Source: Sutcliffiella horikoshii (GTDB taxonomy: Bacteria > Bacillota > Bacilli > Bacillales > Bacillaceae_I). From it: a stretch of DNA of 64,000 nucleotides. This document shows, in pieces, positions 8,901-16,662 of the stretch. The stretch spans positions 202,666 through 266,665 of the forward strand of contig KV440964.1 of assembly GCA_001636495.1 (NCBI GenBank), read 5' to 3'. A program made the translations under genes and the position numbers. Numbering within the stretch: the stretch's first letter is position 1; each line of letters opens with the position of its first letter. The notes beneath the pieces were generated by a model, which was not told where the DNA came from, did no database searches, and saw only the letters and a program-made list of their open reading frames with translations.

Positions 8901-9908
8901 TCAGGTACGAGCCTTGTTATAAAACTTAATATGAAACTCGGTCCCCTGGCCTTGTTCACTTCTGACCTCAATATCTCCCTGCTGACTGGTGATGATGCTG
9001 TATGCCATGGCAAGCCCGATGCCAACGCTGTCCTCTCCTGCATTTTTCCCTTTATAAAAACGCCTGAAAATATAGGGCAGGTCCTCCTTTGGAATTCCAT
9101 GTCCATTATCCTTTACCTTTATTTCCGTATAAAGGGGGTTTTCTGAGAATGAAATGAAAACATGGCCGCCGACCGAAGTATGTTCTACACAGTTTTTCAA
9201 AATATTGATCAATGCCTCTGCTGTCCATTGGTTATCGCCTGTAAAAGTGACAGACTCGTCCCCTTCCACCAATAAAGTCTGCTCTCTAATATCCATTGGA
9301 ATCAACACCGGCTGCACAGCCCTTTCAATAAGACCTCGGACAGAAACTTTGTCTTTTTTAAAGCTGACCGTCCCTGCGTCAATTTTGGATAATTTCAAAA
9401 GAGAAGACACCAGCCACTCGATCCTTTCCAATTGCACACGGATATTCTGGGTGAACTCAGCCCGCTTCAATTCATCCAGCTGATTGTCACTCAGCAAATC
9501 CGCCATGACCATCATGGAGGTAAGCGGGGTTTTCAGTTGATGGGAGATATCAGATATCGCATTCGTTAATTTGACTTTATCCTGCTCCAAATAGGAACGC
9601 TGCTCGGAAAGCATCAAGGTGACTTTATAGATATCGCTTTTTAAAATGCTCAGTTCACCCTCGTGATTGTCACGGACATCCAGTTCATAATCGCCATTGC
9701 TGATACGGCGTAAATACCCTGAGAGTTTTTCGATTTCCTTGTATCTCCAACGGGTGAAAACCACACTGCAAGCAATAAGCAACACAGAGGTTACCAAAAC
9801 AAACATCGCTGCAGATATGGACAGGAAGAAAGCCGCTGCCCCGCTGACTACAGCGCCAATCAAGATCATGATGAGAAGATAGTATTGAATTTCTCTGTTA
9901 CGCAACAT
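8901..9908 (-). CDS. Sensor histidine kinase with minimal membrane sensor
   Basis: A 335-residue kinase. Two membrane helices (about residues 9-29 and 31-51) are separated by almost no loop, so the signal is likely sensed in or at the membrane. A HAMP-like linker (about 55-105) leads to the phospho-acceptor His123 in DISHQLKTPLTSM, the N box around Asn239 (NILKNCVEHT), the G1 box DNGHGIP near 268 and GIGLAMAYSI as G2. All catalytic motifs are present. The start lies 1 nt after the regulator stop, so the pair is co-translated. The downstream exporter suggests a role in sensing compounds such as antimicrobial peptides, which is inference from context. Confidence 0.92.
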   Translation of the reverse strand: MLRNREIQYYLLIMILIGAVVSGAAAFFLSISAAMFVLVTSVLLIACSVVFTRWRYKEIEKLSGYLRRISNGDYELDVRDNHEGELSILKSDIYKVTLMLSEQRSYLEQDKVKLTNAISDISHQLKTPLTSMMVMADLLSDNQLDELKRAEFTQNIRVQLERIEWLVSSLLKLSKIDAGTVSFKKDKVSVRGLIERAVQPVLIPMDIREQTLLVEGDESVTFTGDNQWTAEALINILKNCVEHTSVGGHVFISFSENPLYTEIKVKDNGHGIPKEDLPYIFRRFYKGKNAGEDSVGIGLAMAYSIITSQQGDIEVRSEQGQGTEFHIKFYNKART

Positions 9909-9909
9909 A

Positions 9910-10596
9910 TCATTGACCTGCCTTATAGCCCATTCCGCGCACGGTTCTTATGATCACAGGGTTTTGAGGGTTGTCCTCCAGCTTTTCCCGCAAACGCTTG
10001 ATGTAAACGGTCAGCGTGTTGTCATTGACAAAGTCACCTGCCACATCCCAAATCCGATCAAGCAGCTGAGCTCTCGTCAACACCTGCCCGATATGATTGG
10101 CGAAAATCATCAATAGTCGGTATTCCAATGCCGTCAGCAGGACCTCTTCCCCATTTTTAAATACTTTGCCTTCCAATGTATTAATGCGGATATTCTCCAT
10201 ATCTATGTAGCTTTTCGCCTGTTCAGGCTGCTTATGATAGCGCCGCAAGACCGACTTGATCCGGGAAAGCAGCTCACGGACCCTGAATGGCTTCGTAATA
10301 TAATCGTCCGCTCCCATATCCAGCCCCATCACCACATTTACCTCATCATCAAGGGCCGTAAGAAAAATAACCGGTTTGTCCTCACGTTTTTTCACCTGCT
10401 CGCAAAGGTCATAGCCGCTTCCATCAGGCAAAGACAAATCAAATAAACATAAATCTATCTCATTAAGCCTTCCACCTATCGCCGACTCCGCCGATTTGAC
10501 ATCATGACAAAGAATCGTCTCATACCCTTCCTGCCGAAGAGAATACTCTAGACCAGTAGCAATCGTCCTATCATCCTCCACCAACAAAACTCTCAT
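9910..10596 (-). CDS. OmpR/PhoB-family response regulator
   Basis: A 228-residue regulator with receiver residues Asp8/Asp9, phospho-acceptor Asp53 (LCLFDLSLPDGSG), Thr80 and Lys102 (YITKPF), followed by a winged-helix DNA-binding domain ending TVRGMGYKA. It is the first gene of the regulator-kinase pair, and the adjacent exporter promoter carries a three-half-site dyad that is the obvious candidate target. Motifs and length are ordinary for the family. Confidence 0.94.
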   Translation of the reverse strand: MRVLLVEDDRTIATGLEYSLRQEGYETILCHDVKSAESAIGGRLNEIDLCLFDLSLPDGSGYDLCEQVKKREDKPVIFLTALDDEVNVVMGLDMGADDYITKPFRVRELLSRIKSVLRRYHKQPEQAKSYIDMENIRINTLEGKVFKNGEEVLLTALEYRLLMIFANHIGQVLTRAQLLDRIWDVAGDFVNDNTLTVYIKRLREKLEDNPQNPVIIRTVRGMGYKAGQ

Positions 10597-10732
10597 CTTT
10601 CAACACCCTATCCATAAGCCTTTACTTCTATCATATTTTATCTCTTCCTTTGCGTCAAAAAACCGATTTAACACCATTACGGAAATATACTCAGAGCTAT
10701 GGAAAGAGGATGAAGAGGTTATAAATTTTTCT

Positions 10733-10840
10733 ACTATACTATGCAAAAATAGTCGATATTACTCGATGCAATTTAAAGACTGCCATTACAACAAAAAAAT
10801 TCACCTTAATCGAACGTTTGTTTAAAAATTATTATTCTAT
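10733..10840. repeat. Dispersed intergenic repeat, copy 2
   Basis: Starts near CTACTATACTATGCAAAAAT and ends with TTTAAAAATTATTATTCTAT. Its palindrome reads TTAATCGAAC with GTTTGTTTAA. It lies about 140 bp upstream of the response regulator gene. Confidence 0.75.
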
Positions 10841-10869
10841 TTAAAGAGTAGTCAACCATCTCGTTCAAG

Positions 10870-10945
10870 AAGCTCTATTATTTATCATTATGTTTTACTA
10901 CATAATGAACCGAACCTTGATCCCAGATAGCAATGATTTCGTATA
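10870..10945 (-). pseudogene. 3'-end fragment of a paralogue of the lipoprotein at 14301-14753
   Basis: Read on the minus strand this segment encodes YEIIAIWDQGSVHYVVKHND plus K and a stop. It matches the last residues of the intact lipoprotein gene, YEIIADWDQGSVHYAVKLNV plus Q. The frame and stop are kept but homology ends abruptly upstream at about 10946, so only the tail survives. The sequence beyond the break contains a plus-strand open stretch (10933-11121) without a ribosome binding site that I do not call as a gene. Confidence 0.75.
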
Positions 10946-11104
10946 GAAATGGTTACGTTGTAGGAATAACAAAAGAGGATAATGCACCAGAAGGGAGTGG
11001 AAGAAGTAGAATGTCTTTGAAATATATTATTTTAAATACTAATCCTATTCCCGAAATACTCAAAATGTTTTCGGGAGGTGTCAGACAATATTTTTTAGTC
11101 AACC

Positions 11105-11566
11105 TTAACAAAAGCTCTTAATTTGATTTTCAGTGATCCCTTTAATTAATCTTAGTTCACTAATCAAAAATTCATTTGCGTTATTCAGCATTCTTTTTTC
11201 GCTTGAATTAAGTGCTTTATCCTTCTTCATACGCAGTAGATCACGTACAACTTCGGCACCTTCTAATATTTTACCTGTTTTGATTTTTTCCGTGTTCAAT
11301 TTAAATCTTTGTTTCCACGGCAGTAATCCATCTGATTCTCCATGCTGGAAAATGTGCATGATGTGTTTCAATGCAATGATGTCAGTAACAGGGCGTATAT
11401 TTGAACTTAATATTTTACCCGTAGGAATCATGATTTGCATATTGTTGATTAACATTCTTATGACATAATACTGTTGTTTTTCCCCTGAAATTTCCTTTTC
11501 TTCTATGTCTTTAATTACACCTACACCGTGCATTGGATAAACAATGTTATCGCCAATTTCAAACAA
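11105..11566 (-). CDS. CarD-family transcription regulator (YdeB-like)
   Basis: A 153-residue protein with an N-terminal CarD/RNA polymerase-interacting domain (FEIGDNIVYPMHGVGVI, then IRPVTD) and a helical C-terminal domain (DLLRMKKDKALNSSEKRML). CarD proteins bind the RNA polymerase beta subunit and modulate open-complex stability, often at rRNA promoters. I start it at the TTG at 11566: a strong GGAGGTGG lies 5 nt upstream, and family members begin MFxIGDxIVYPMHG. The longer frame from 11608 would read through this ribosome binding site. Confidence 0.88.
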   Translation of the reverse strand: MFEIGDNIVYPMHGVGVIKDIEEKEISGEKQQYYVIRMLINNMQIMIPTGKILSSNIRPVTDIIALKHIMHIFQHGESDGLLPWKQRFKLNTEKIKTGKILEGAEVVRDLLRMKKDKALNSSEKRMLNNANEFLISELRLIKGITENQIKSFC

Positions 11567-11754
11567 ATAATCCACCTCCATATATGGTAACCCTCTTAAC
11601 CTTAACACATATATAATTTTTTAACAAAATATTTTATAATATCACAAATTTATTTTTACCGTCAACAAATTTTCTTGAAAAAACAAGTAAATAGTAGAAA
11701 TTAAGTCGGATTACCGATAAAAGGAAATTAACACCTGCAATTTCTACCAATGAT

Positions 11755-11783
11755 TTGCAAGTTCTTTCGATTTCTGATATGAT
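11755..11783 (+). promoter_or_regulatory. Sigma-A promoter of the cold-shock gene
   Basis: TTGCAA (11755-11760), a 17-bp spacer and TATGAT (11778-11783). The predicted start of transcription leaves a leader of about 75 nt before the csp ATG, in keeping with the long leaders of cold-shock genes. Confidence 0.8.
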
Positions 11784-11837
11784 GAAGTTAATTATTTTTG
11801 TTCGGTGTAAAGGCTTGGCCAAGAATAGTAATACATT

Positions 11838-11858
11838 GTGTGGCAACACACTAGGAGG
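11838..11858 (+). promoter_or_regulatory. Leader hairpin with GCAA tetraloop next to the csp ribosome binding site
   Basis: GTGTG-GCAA-CACAC (11838-11851) forms a 5-bp stem with a GNRA-type tetraloop, ending one base before AGGAGG (11853-11858). A structure touching the Shine-Dalgarno sequence is a plausible temperature-dependent translation element. Confidence 0.5.
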
Positions 11859-11866
11859 CAACAAAA

Positions 11867-12070
11867 ATGGAACAAGGTACAGTAAAATGGTTTAATGCAG
11901 AAAAAGGTTTTGGATTTATCGAACGCGAAAATGGAGACGATGTATTCGTTCACTTCTCCGCTATCCAAAGCGAAGGTTTCAAATCTTTAGACGAAGGTCA
12001 AAAAGTAACATTTGACGTTGAGCAAGGTGCTCGTGGAGCTCAAGCTTCTAACGTTCAAAAAGCTTCTTAA
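11867..12070 (+). CDS. Cold-shock protein (CspA/CspB family)
   Basis: A 67-residue one-domain OB-fold protein with both RNA-binding motifs, KGFGFIE (residues 13-19) and VFVHFSAI (26-33). It melts secondary structure in mRNA during cold shock and general growth. The length equals that of B. subtilis CspB/CspC/CspD, but the paralogue cannot be assigned from sequence alone. It has its own promoter and leader and ends in a strong terminator. Confidence 0.95.
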   Translation: MEQGTVKWFNAEKGFGFIERENGDDVFVHFSAIQSEGFKSLDEGQKVTFDVEQGARGAQASNVQKAS

Positions 12071-12088
12071 TCTTAAATCGTTTATGAA

Positions 12089-12118
12089 AACAGGCCCTTT
12101 AAATAGGGCCTGTTTTTT
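12089..12118 (+). terminator. Terminator of csp, shared with the convergent HD gene
   Basis: AACAGGCCC (12089-12097) and GGGCCTGTT (12106-12114) form a perfect stem followed by seven T. The opposite strand also reads a T-rich 3' side, so it may serve both genes. Confidence 0.9.
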
Positions 12119-12660
12119 TATGTTCCAAAAACCAACTTCACTTCCTTCTCCAATTCACTAATCAACTTAAAATCTTCTTTCCTAGGAGCCAAGGCCTTCA
12201 CAATACTGGCATAGTACCACTGTTGCTTCTCTTTCCCTCGATTAAATCGCTGCCAAATCATATCCCCGTTTATATTTAGATCCGTCCGGATGGAGCGTAA
12301 ATTGTGCAGCTTATCCGCAACGATCACTTGCAATTCATCTATGGTTGCACCTTTTAAACCATCAATGGTGTGTTGTTTTCTCTCTTCCCACGAAAGGCTC
12401 TTATCATTTTCAGAAGCCTCCACCACTAAATCGGCAACACGGACGCCGAACTCTTTCACCAAGCCTTCATAAGTGGCTTCCGTATCTTCAAGAGTGTCAT
12501 GTAAAATCCCCGCAGCAACCACTTCTTCCGAACAACCTGCACCTTGCAACATCATCCCCACCGCGAAAGGATGTGTAATGTATGGTATTTCCGTGCCCTT
12601 TCTTGTTTGGTGCTTATGTGCCTCTGCTGCGAAAACGATAGCCTTTTCTAATAAATTCAA
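12118..12660 (-). CDS. Small HD-domain hydrolase (RelA/SpoT hydrolase-like, MESH1 type)
   Basis: A 180-residue protein made of a single RSH-type HD domain. Metal and catalytic motifs are ITHPFAVG (His31 region), ILHDTLEDT (HD pair near residues 53-54, then ED) and VADKLHNLRSI (near 112-122). There is no synthetase, TGS or ACT domain, so it resembles stand-alone small alarmone hydrolases that remove the 3'-pyrophosphate from (p)ppGpp; related enzymes act on other nucleotides, so substrate is not certain. GGGGAGG precedes the ATG. A dispersed repeat lies 30 bp upstream of its start. Confidence 0.85.
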   Translation of the reverse strand: MNLLEKAIVFAAEAHKHQTRKGTEIPYITHPFAVGMMLQGAGCSEEVVAAGILHDTLEDTEATYEGLVKEFGVRVADLVVEASENDKSLSWEERKQHTIDGLKGATIDELQVIVADKLHNLRSIRTDLNINGDMIWQRFNRGKEKQQWYYASIVKALAPRKEDFKLISELEKEVKLVFGT

Positions 12661-12690
12661 TATGTAAACCTCCCCTTAAATTTGTATTTC

Positions 12691-12799
12691 AATATACCAT
12701 TCGAAAATAGTCGATATTTCCCGAATCACTTTTAAGCCCGTTAATCCAATAACAAAATTCAATTTAATCAATCGTTTGATTAAAAATTACTATTGTATC
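12691..12799. repeat. Dispersed intergenic repeat, copy 3
   Basis: Contains AAAATAGTCGATAT near its left end and a perfect palindrome TTTAATCAA-TCGT-TTGATTAAA near its right end, followed by AAATTACTATTG. It lies directly upstream of the HD gene, where it could also act as an operator. Confidence 0.75.
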
Positions 12800-12976
12800 T
12801 AGCAGATTAGTATTGAATGCTTCGTAATCGGACTCATTCATTCTTTAAGTCTAAACTGCTTCATAGAAAAAAGACACATAAAGCTCCCATGATATCAATG
12901 ATGTTTTATATGCTTTATTAGCGAAAAAATCTCCATCTCGAATAAAATCAGATAAAATCCTTTCAAACTTCCAATA

Positions 12977-13023
12977 AAATACGAACGATTATCATTTACA
13001 AGACGAAAAAGTTCGTTTATAAT
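12977..13023 (+). promoter_or_regulatory. PurR box pair overlapping the guaC promoter
   Basis: Two inverted PurR-box-like 13-mers: AAATACGAACGAT (12977-12989) and, inverted, AAAGTTCGTTTAT (13008-13020). Against the Bacillus consensus AWWWCCGAACWWT they match 11 and 12 positions, with an 18-nt gap close to the usual 16-17. A promoter TTTACA (12995-13000), 17 bp, TATAAT (13018-13023) lies between and over the boxes. guaC (yumD) is a known PurR target in B. subtilis, so repression by PurR is expected. Confidence 0.8.
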
Positions 13024-13054
13024 CGAACTTGTGTTGATATAACTTATATAGTTT

Positions 13055-13147
13055 CATTCGTATATTCTTAGAGATATGGTCTAAGAGTTTCTACTAGGAG
13101 CCGTAAAATCCTAACTACGAATGGGTGGAATTGCTCTGCCCATTTTT
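13055..13147 (+). promoter_or_regulatory. Purine (guanine-type) riboswitch of guaC with terminator-like platform
   Basis: The aptamer has P1 strands CATTCGTA (13055-13062) and TACGAATG (13116-13123) and the conserved blocks ATATGGTC, GTTTCTAC, CCGTAAA and ACTACG. The C in ACTACG corresponds to position 74, which makes it guanine/hypoxanthine type. Directly overlapping P1 is an uninterrupted 11-bp hairpin (13119-13129 with 13135-13145) that ends in a short T run. Because P1 and this hairpin share bases 13119-13123, ligand binding should prevent the hairpin, which predicts an ON switch. The T run is short, so termination strength is uncertain. Confidence 0.85.
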
Positions 13148-13220
13148 AGTCTGGATTTTTTGTTGCGTTAAAAGCTCACCGAACATTACTATGAAAATTA
13201 TTCTTTTAGGAGTGTGTCTC

Positions 13221-14204
13221 ATGGAAAATGTATTTGATTATGAAGATATTCAGTTAGTCCCAAATAAATGTGTCGTTAACAGCCGATCTGAGTGTGATAC
13301 CACGGTAACATTGGGTGGCCGTCAATTTAAACTTCCTGTAGTGCCAGCGAATATGCAAACGATCATTGATGAAAAGATTGCCCTGTATCTTGCTGAAAAT
13401 AACTACTTTTACATCATGCACCGCTTTGAACCACAAAAGCGTCAGGCATTCATTGAGAACATGCATGCAAAAGGTCTTTACGCTTCCATCAGTGTTGGAG
13501 TGAAAGAAGAAGAATATACATTCGTTGAAGAGCTTGCATCTGCAGGACTTACTCCTGAATACATTACAATCGATATTGCCCATGGCCATTCCAATGCTGT
13601 CATCAATATGATTCAGCATATTAAAAAACACCTGCCAGAGAGCTTCGTTATAGCTGGGAACGTTGGTACACCTGAAGCTGTTCGTGAACTGGAGCATGCC
13701 GGCGCAGATGCAACAAAAGTCGGGATCGGACCTGGTAAAGTATGTATCACAAAAATTAAAACAGGCTTTGGAACTGGTGGCTGGCAGCTAGCAGCACTTC
13801 GTTTATGTGCAAAAGCAGCAAGCAAACCAATCATTGCCGATGGCGGTATCCGTACACACGGTGACATCGCGAAATCCGTACGTTTTGGTGCTACGATGGT
13901 CATGATTGGCTCCCTTTTTGCAGGCCATGAAGAATCACCAGGAGAAACGAGCGAAGTAAACGGAAAGCTAGTGAAAGAATACTTCGGATCCGCTTCCGAA
14001 TTCCAAAAAGGCGAAAAGAAAAATGTTGAAGGTAAAAAAATGTTCGTCGAGCATAAAGGTTCCCTACAAGATACATTAACGGAAATGGAACAAGACCTTC
14101 AATCTTCTATCTCCTACGCGGGAGGAACCACTTTAGACTCCATCCGCCACGTAGATTATGTGATTGTGAAGAACTCTATTTTTAATGGGGATAAGGTTTA
14201 TTAA
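13221..14204 (+). CDS. guaC: GMP reductase
   Basis: A 327-residue IMPDH/GMPR-family TIM barrel that reduces GMP to IMP with NADPH, returning guanine nucleotides to the common purine pool. The catalytic loop [11 protein letters not shown] holds the nucleophilic cysteine, and [15 protein letters not shown] and [13 protein letters not shown] form the phosphate and flap regions. There are no CBS domains, as expected for GuaC rather than GuaB. I start it at 13221 after TTAGGAG; the longer frame from 13125 lies in the riboswitch platform. Expression is predicted to be under PurR and a guanine riboswitch. Confidence 0.96.
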   Translation: MENVFDYEDIQLVPNKCVVNSRSECDTTVTLGGRQFKLPVVPANMQTIIDEKIALYLAENNYFYIMHRFEPQKRQAFIENMHAKGLYASISVGVKEEEYTFVEELASAGLTPEYITIDIAHGHSNAVINMIQHIKKHLPESFVIAGNVGTPEAVRELEHAGADATKVGIGPGKVCITKIKTGFGTGGWQLAALRLCAKAASKPIIADGGIRTHGDIAKSVRFGATMVMIGSLFAGHEESPGETSEVNGKLVKEYFGSASEFQKGEKKNVEGKKMFVEHKGSLQDTLTEMEQDLQSSISYAGGTTLDSIRHVDYVIVKNSIFNGDKVY

Positions 14205-14226
14205 GTTTTAAAGGAACAAACAAGCA

Positions 14227-14281
14227 GGGGACGGTTCTCATGCTTCCTTCGGAGTTCGATGGAAGCTAAGGACCGTCCCCT
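14227..14281. repeat. Long hairpin of a GGGACGGTTCTC repeat family, downstream of guaC
   Basis: GGGGACGGT and ACCGTCCCC close a long stem with CATGCTTCC against GGAAGC inside. A reverse-oriented piece of the same sequence, TGAGAACCGTCCC, recurs at 16841-16853 upstream of galT's 3' end. There is no clear T run, so it may be a repeat rather than a simple terminator. Confidence 0.6.
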
Positions 14282-14300
14282 TGCCTTTAAGAAAAGCTCA

Positions 14301-14753
14301 TTATTGAACATTTAGTTTTACTGCATAATGTACCGAACCTTGGTCCCAATCAGCAATTATTTCGTATACGATGTATCCTTTTTCATCTGTCTTAAAAGTA
14401 GAACCTTCAACATCAACTTCTCTTTCTATCTGACTATTATTCCATATGATTACCTTTATTTCTTTTGGAGGTTCAGGAAAATCCAAGTGAATGTCATTGT
14501 CCAGTTCGGTATCAATTGGCGTTTTTTGGTTCCCCACTATTCTCGGTGGTATATCTGAGTCCACACTAATAGTGGTCGCTGTTCCATCCCCATTATAAAT
14601 AGTCCAGCTATATTCACCCATCCCCGCAACGATTTCATTGCTCTTAGAACGGACCACTAATTCAGGTGGTGATTCACTATCCACAACCCCATTCTGTTGA
14701 CCACAAGCACTTAATATAATTGCTAGCATCAGGAAAAACGTTACTTTCTTCAA
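14301..14753 (-). CDS. Putative lipoprotein of unknown function
   Basis: A 150-residue secreted protein with signal peptide MKKVTFFLMLAIILSACGQQ; the lipobox LSAC places the lipidated Cys at residue 17. The rest is a beta-rich domain (GMGEYSWTIYNGDG, IKVIIWNNSQIEREVDVEG, GYIVYEIIADWDQGSVHYAV), which looks like a small extracellular immunoglobulin-like or binding domain. I do not recognise a function. A fragment of a second copy of its 3' end is present at 10870-10945, so the family has been duplicated locally. Confidence 0.8.
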   Translation of the reverse strand: MKKVTFFLMLAIILSACGQQNGVVDSESPPELVVRSKSNEIVAGMGEYSWTIYNGDGTATTISVDSDIPPRIVGNQKTPIDTELDNDIHLDFPEPPKEIKVIIWNNSQIEREVDVEGSTFKTDEKGYIVYEIIADWDQGSVHYAVKLNVQ

Positions 14754-14773
14754 GTATCCCCATCCTTATTGTC

Positions 14774-14920
14774 CTATTCTATTTCTTCTATTTCCACCTC
14801 TAACCTATACTCATCCGCCAATTCCGTAAACAACGCTTCGTGCTCTTTATAGATGGCTCCATACACTAGCAGTATCTTTCTTCCAGTTTTTATATTTTTC
14901 CATCTCTTTCTTTTTTCATA
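14774..14920 (-). pseudogene. Open stretch without a start codon, possible gene remnant
   Basis: On the minus strand 48 codons run from just after a TAA to a TAG and encode a charged peptide ending ALFTELADEYRLEVEIEEIE. There is no ATG, GTG or TTG with a ribosome binding site. The composition looks like the C-terminal end of a real protein, but I cannot name it. Confidence 0.35.
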
Positions 14921-14998
14921 TTAGCAGGGATTGTTTAGAAGGTATAGATTTTTTCTCCTATTTACGAATTCTAAGGTAGAGAAGCCATCATGGACCTA

Positions 14999-15147
14999 AT
15001 GAGGACCTCTTTGCTCCGATTTTCACGAAAGAGAGGTCTTCATACACCGAATGAAGACCTCTTCGCTTTGATTTTCACGGGAGAGAGGTCTTCATACAGC
15101 GAATGAGGACCTCTTCTCTTCTATTTTCACGAAAGAGAGGTCTTCAT
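14999..15147. repeat. Array of 45-bp inverted-repeat units, 52-bp period (three units left of the IS)
   Basis: Units at 14999-15043, 15051-15095 and 15103-15147 each begin ATGARGACCTCT and end AGAGGTCTTCAT, so each is a hairpin with about 12-bp arms and a 21-base loop. Linkers are 7 bp (ACACCGA, ACAGCGA), giving an exact 52-bp period. A fourth unit lies beyond the IS at 16663-16707. The same architecture occurs at 42806-42954. Confidence 0.9.
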
Positions 15148-15148
15148 T

Positions 15149-16648
15149 GATTAAGTCTATATAATTGTGTAAAAAGAAAGGCCATTATCAATGTCCGTGT
15201 TACAATGTGTTCGACGAAAAACAACCACACACGGAGGCAATGATAATGACCAACATTAATATTACTATAAATTTGGAACAACTTAAAGCCGAGGTAGAAA
15301 AAAGTTCTTTAGGATCGCCGGTAAAAGCATCTTTAGCCCTTGTATTGAATTCGCTTATGGAGAAAGAAAGGGATGAATATATTAATGCTCTCTCTCACGA
15401 GAGAACGGATGACCGCAGAGGATATCGGAATGGCTACTATGAACGTGAATTAATTACTGGCACGGGCTCACTCACATTAAAGGTTCCCCGAACTCGTGAT
15501 GGTGAATTTTCAACTTCTGTTTTTCAAAAGTATGAGCGATGCGAACAAGCTCTAATTCTTTCTATGATTGAGATGGTTGTAAATGGAGTCTCAACTCGTA
15601 AAGTTACCAAGATTGTAGAAGAACTGTGCGGAAAAAGTGTATCTAAATCACTAGTATCTAATCTCACTAAATCATTGGATCCAATAGTTAATGAGTGGAG
15701 AAACCGTCCATTAAACACCCATTATTATCCATACATATATGTTGATGCAATGTATATAAAAGTTCGTGAGAACGATAGGGTTGTTTCAAAAGGAGTACTT
15801 ATAGCTTGCGGTGTAAACGAAGAAGGACATAGAGAGATTATTGGGTTAAGGGTTACCCATGGGGAATCAGAAGATAGTTGGTCTAATTTCTTTGATCACT
15901 TAAAGTCAAGGGGGATACAATCACCTAAGATGGTGATTTCTGATGCACATGCAGGATTAGTGGCTGCTATAAAAGAATCCTTTTTAGGAACCTCTTGGCA
16001 AAGGTGTTGTGTTCATTTTCTTAGGAATATAATGGACTCCTTTCCTAAGAAAAACTCTTCAGAAGCAAAAACAGAACTCAAGGAAATCTTTAGAACATCC
16101 AACATTAAATTGAGCCGAGAACTGAAGAGCGACTTTATTGAGAAGTATTACGAAGTAAAAGGGTTTACTAAGGTAATTGAAACGTTGGATGCTGGGTTTG
16201 AAGATGCAATGCAGTTTCATTCTCAAAAAGCTGAACTTCATAAACACTTACGTACAACCAATATGCTAGAAAGAGTAAATAGGGAAATAAGGAGAAGAGA
16301 AAGGGTAATTCAGATTTTCCCCAACGATCAATCTGCAATACGTATAATTGGATCTGTACTGATGAAAATGGAGGAAGAATGGAGTAAGTCAAAGTATATA
16401 CACCATATCTAAATAAAATAGTTTTTTAATTCCCTAAATGGAATTATGTGAACTGTCACATTAATGATTGTTACTTAAATAAAAAAGCGTTTACATTGAC
16501 TGGGCTATAAAAAGGAAAAATTTTACCCCCTAGGGGGTAAGGAATACACCCTAAACCTTTAAGACCAATACTTAAAAACCTAACCCCTTAACACATTTAG
16601 CATTAGATCTCATTGTAACTATTTTTACACATTAATATGGACTTGACT
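15149..16648 (+). mobile_element. IS256-family insertion sequence, apparently complete
   Basis: The 1,500-bp element has imperfect terminal inverted repeats: 21 of 28 outer positions match, with AAGTC and TGTGTAAAAA as the best-kept blocks. It is flanked by an exact 8-bp direct repeat TCTTCATT at 15141-15148 and 16649-16656. IS256 elements duplicate 8-9 bp, so this defines both ends. The element carries one transposase gene and about 235 bp of non-coding DNA after it, which includes the palindrome CCCCCTAGGGGG. Insertion split a hairpin array between its third and fourth units. Confidence 0.93.
15246..16412 (+). CDS. IS256-family (Mutator-type) transposase
   Basis: A 388-residue DDE transposase. 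The catalytic triad is Asp167 (YIYVDAMYIKV), Asp233 (VISDAHAGL) and Glu342 (NMLERVNREIRRRE), with the C/H pair CCVHFLRN between the second Asp and the Glu typical of this family. I start it at 15246, which follows CGGAGGCAATGATA; the longer frame from 15165 begins inside the left end of the IS. No frameshift or stop is seen, so it is probably functional. Confidence 0.95.
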   Translation: MTNINITINLEQLKAEVEKSSLGSPVKASLALVLNSLMEKERDEYINALSHERTDDRRGYRNGYYERELITGTGSLTLKVPRTRDGEFSTSVFQKYERCEQALILSMIEMVVNGVSTRKVTKIVEELCGKSVSKSLVSNLTKSLDPIVNEWRNRPLNTHYYPYIYVDAMYIKVRENDRVVSKGVLIACGVNEEGHREIIGLRVTHGESEDSWSNFFDHLKSRGIQSPKMVISDAHAGLVAAIKESFLGTSWQRCCVHFLRNIMDSFPKKNSSEAKTELKEIFRTSNIKLSRELKSDFIEKYYEVKGFTKVIETLDAGFEDAMQFHSQKAELHKHLRTTNMLERVNREIRRRERVIQIFPNDQSAIRIIGSVLMKMEEEWSKSKYIHHI

Positions 16649-16662
16649 TCTTCATTTACTCG

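Noticed and set aside
10933-11121. Plus-strand 62-residue gene
   Set aside because: No ribosome binding site, crosses the break point of the lipoprotein fragment and runs into the carD stop region.
14999-15147. CRISPR array or simple terminators
   Set aside because: Same reasons as above; in addition there are no T runs after the stems and no transcription unit ending here needs three terminators.
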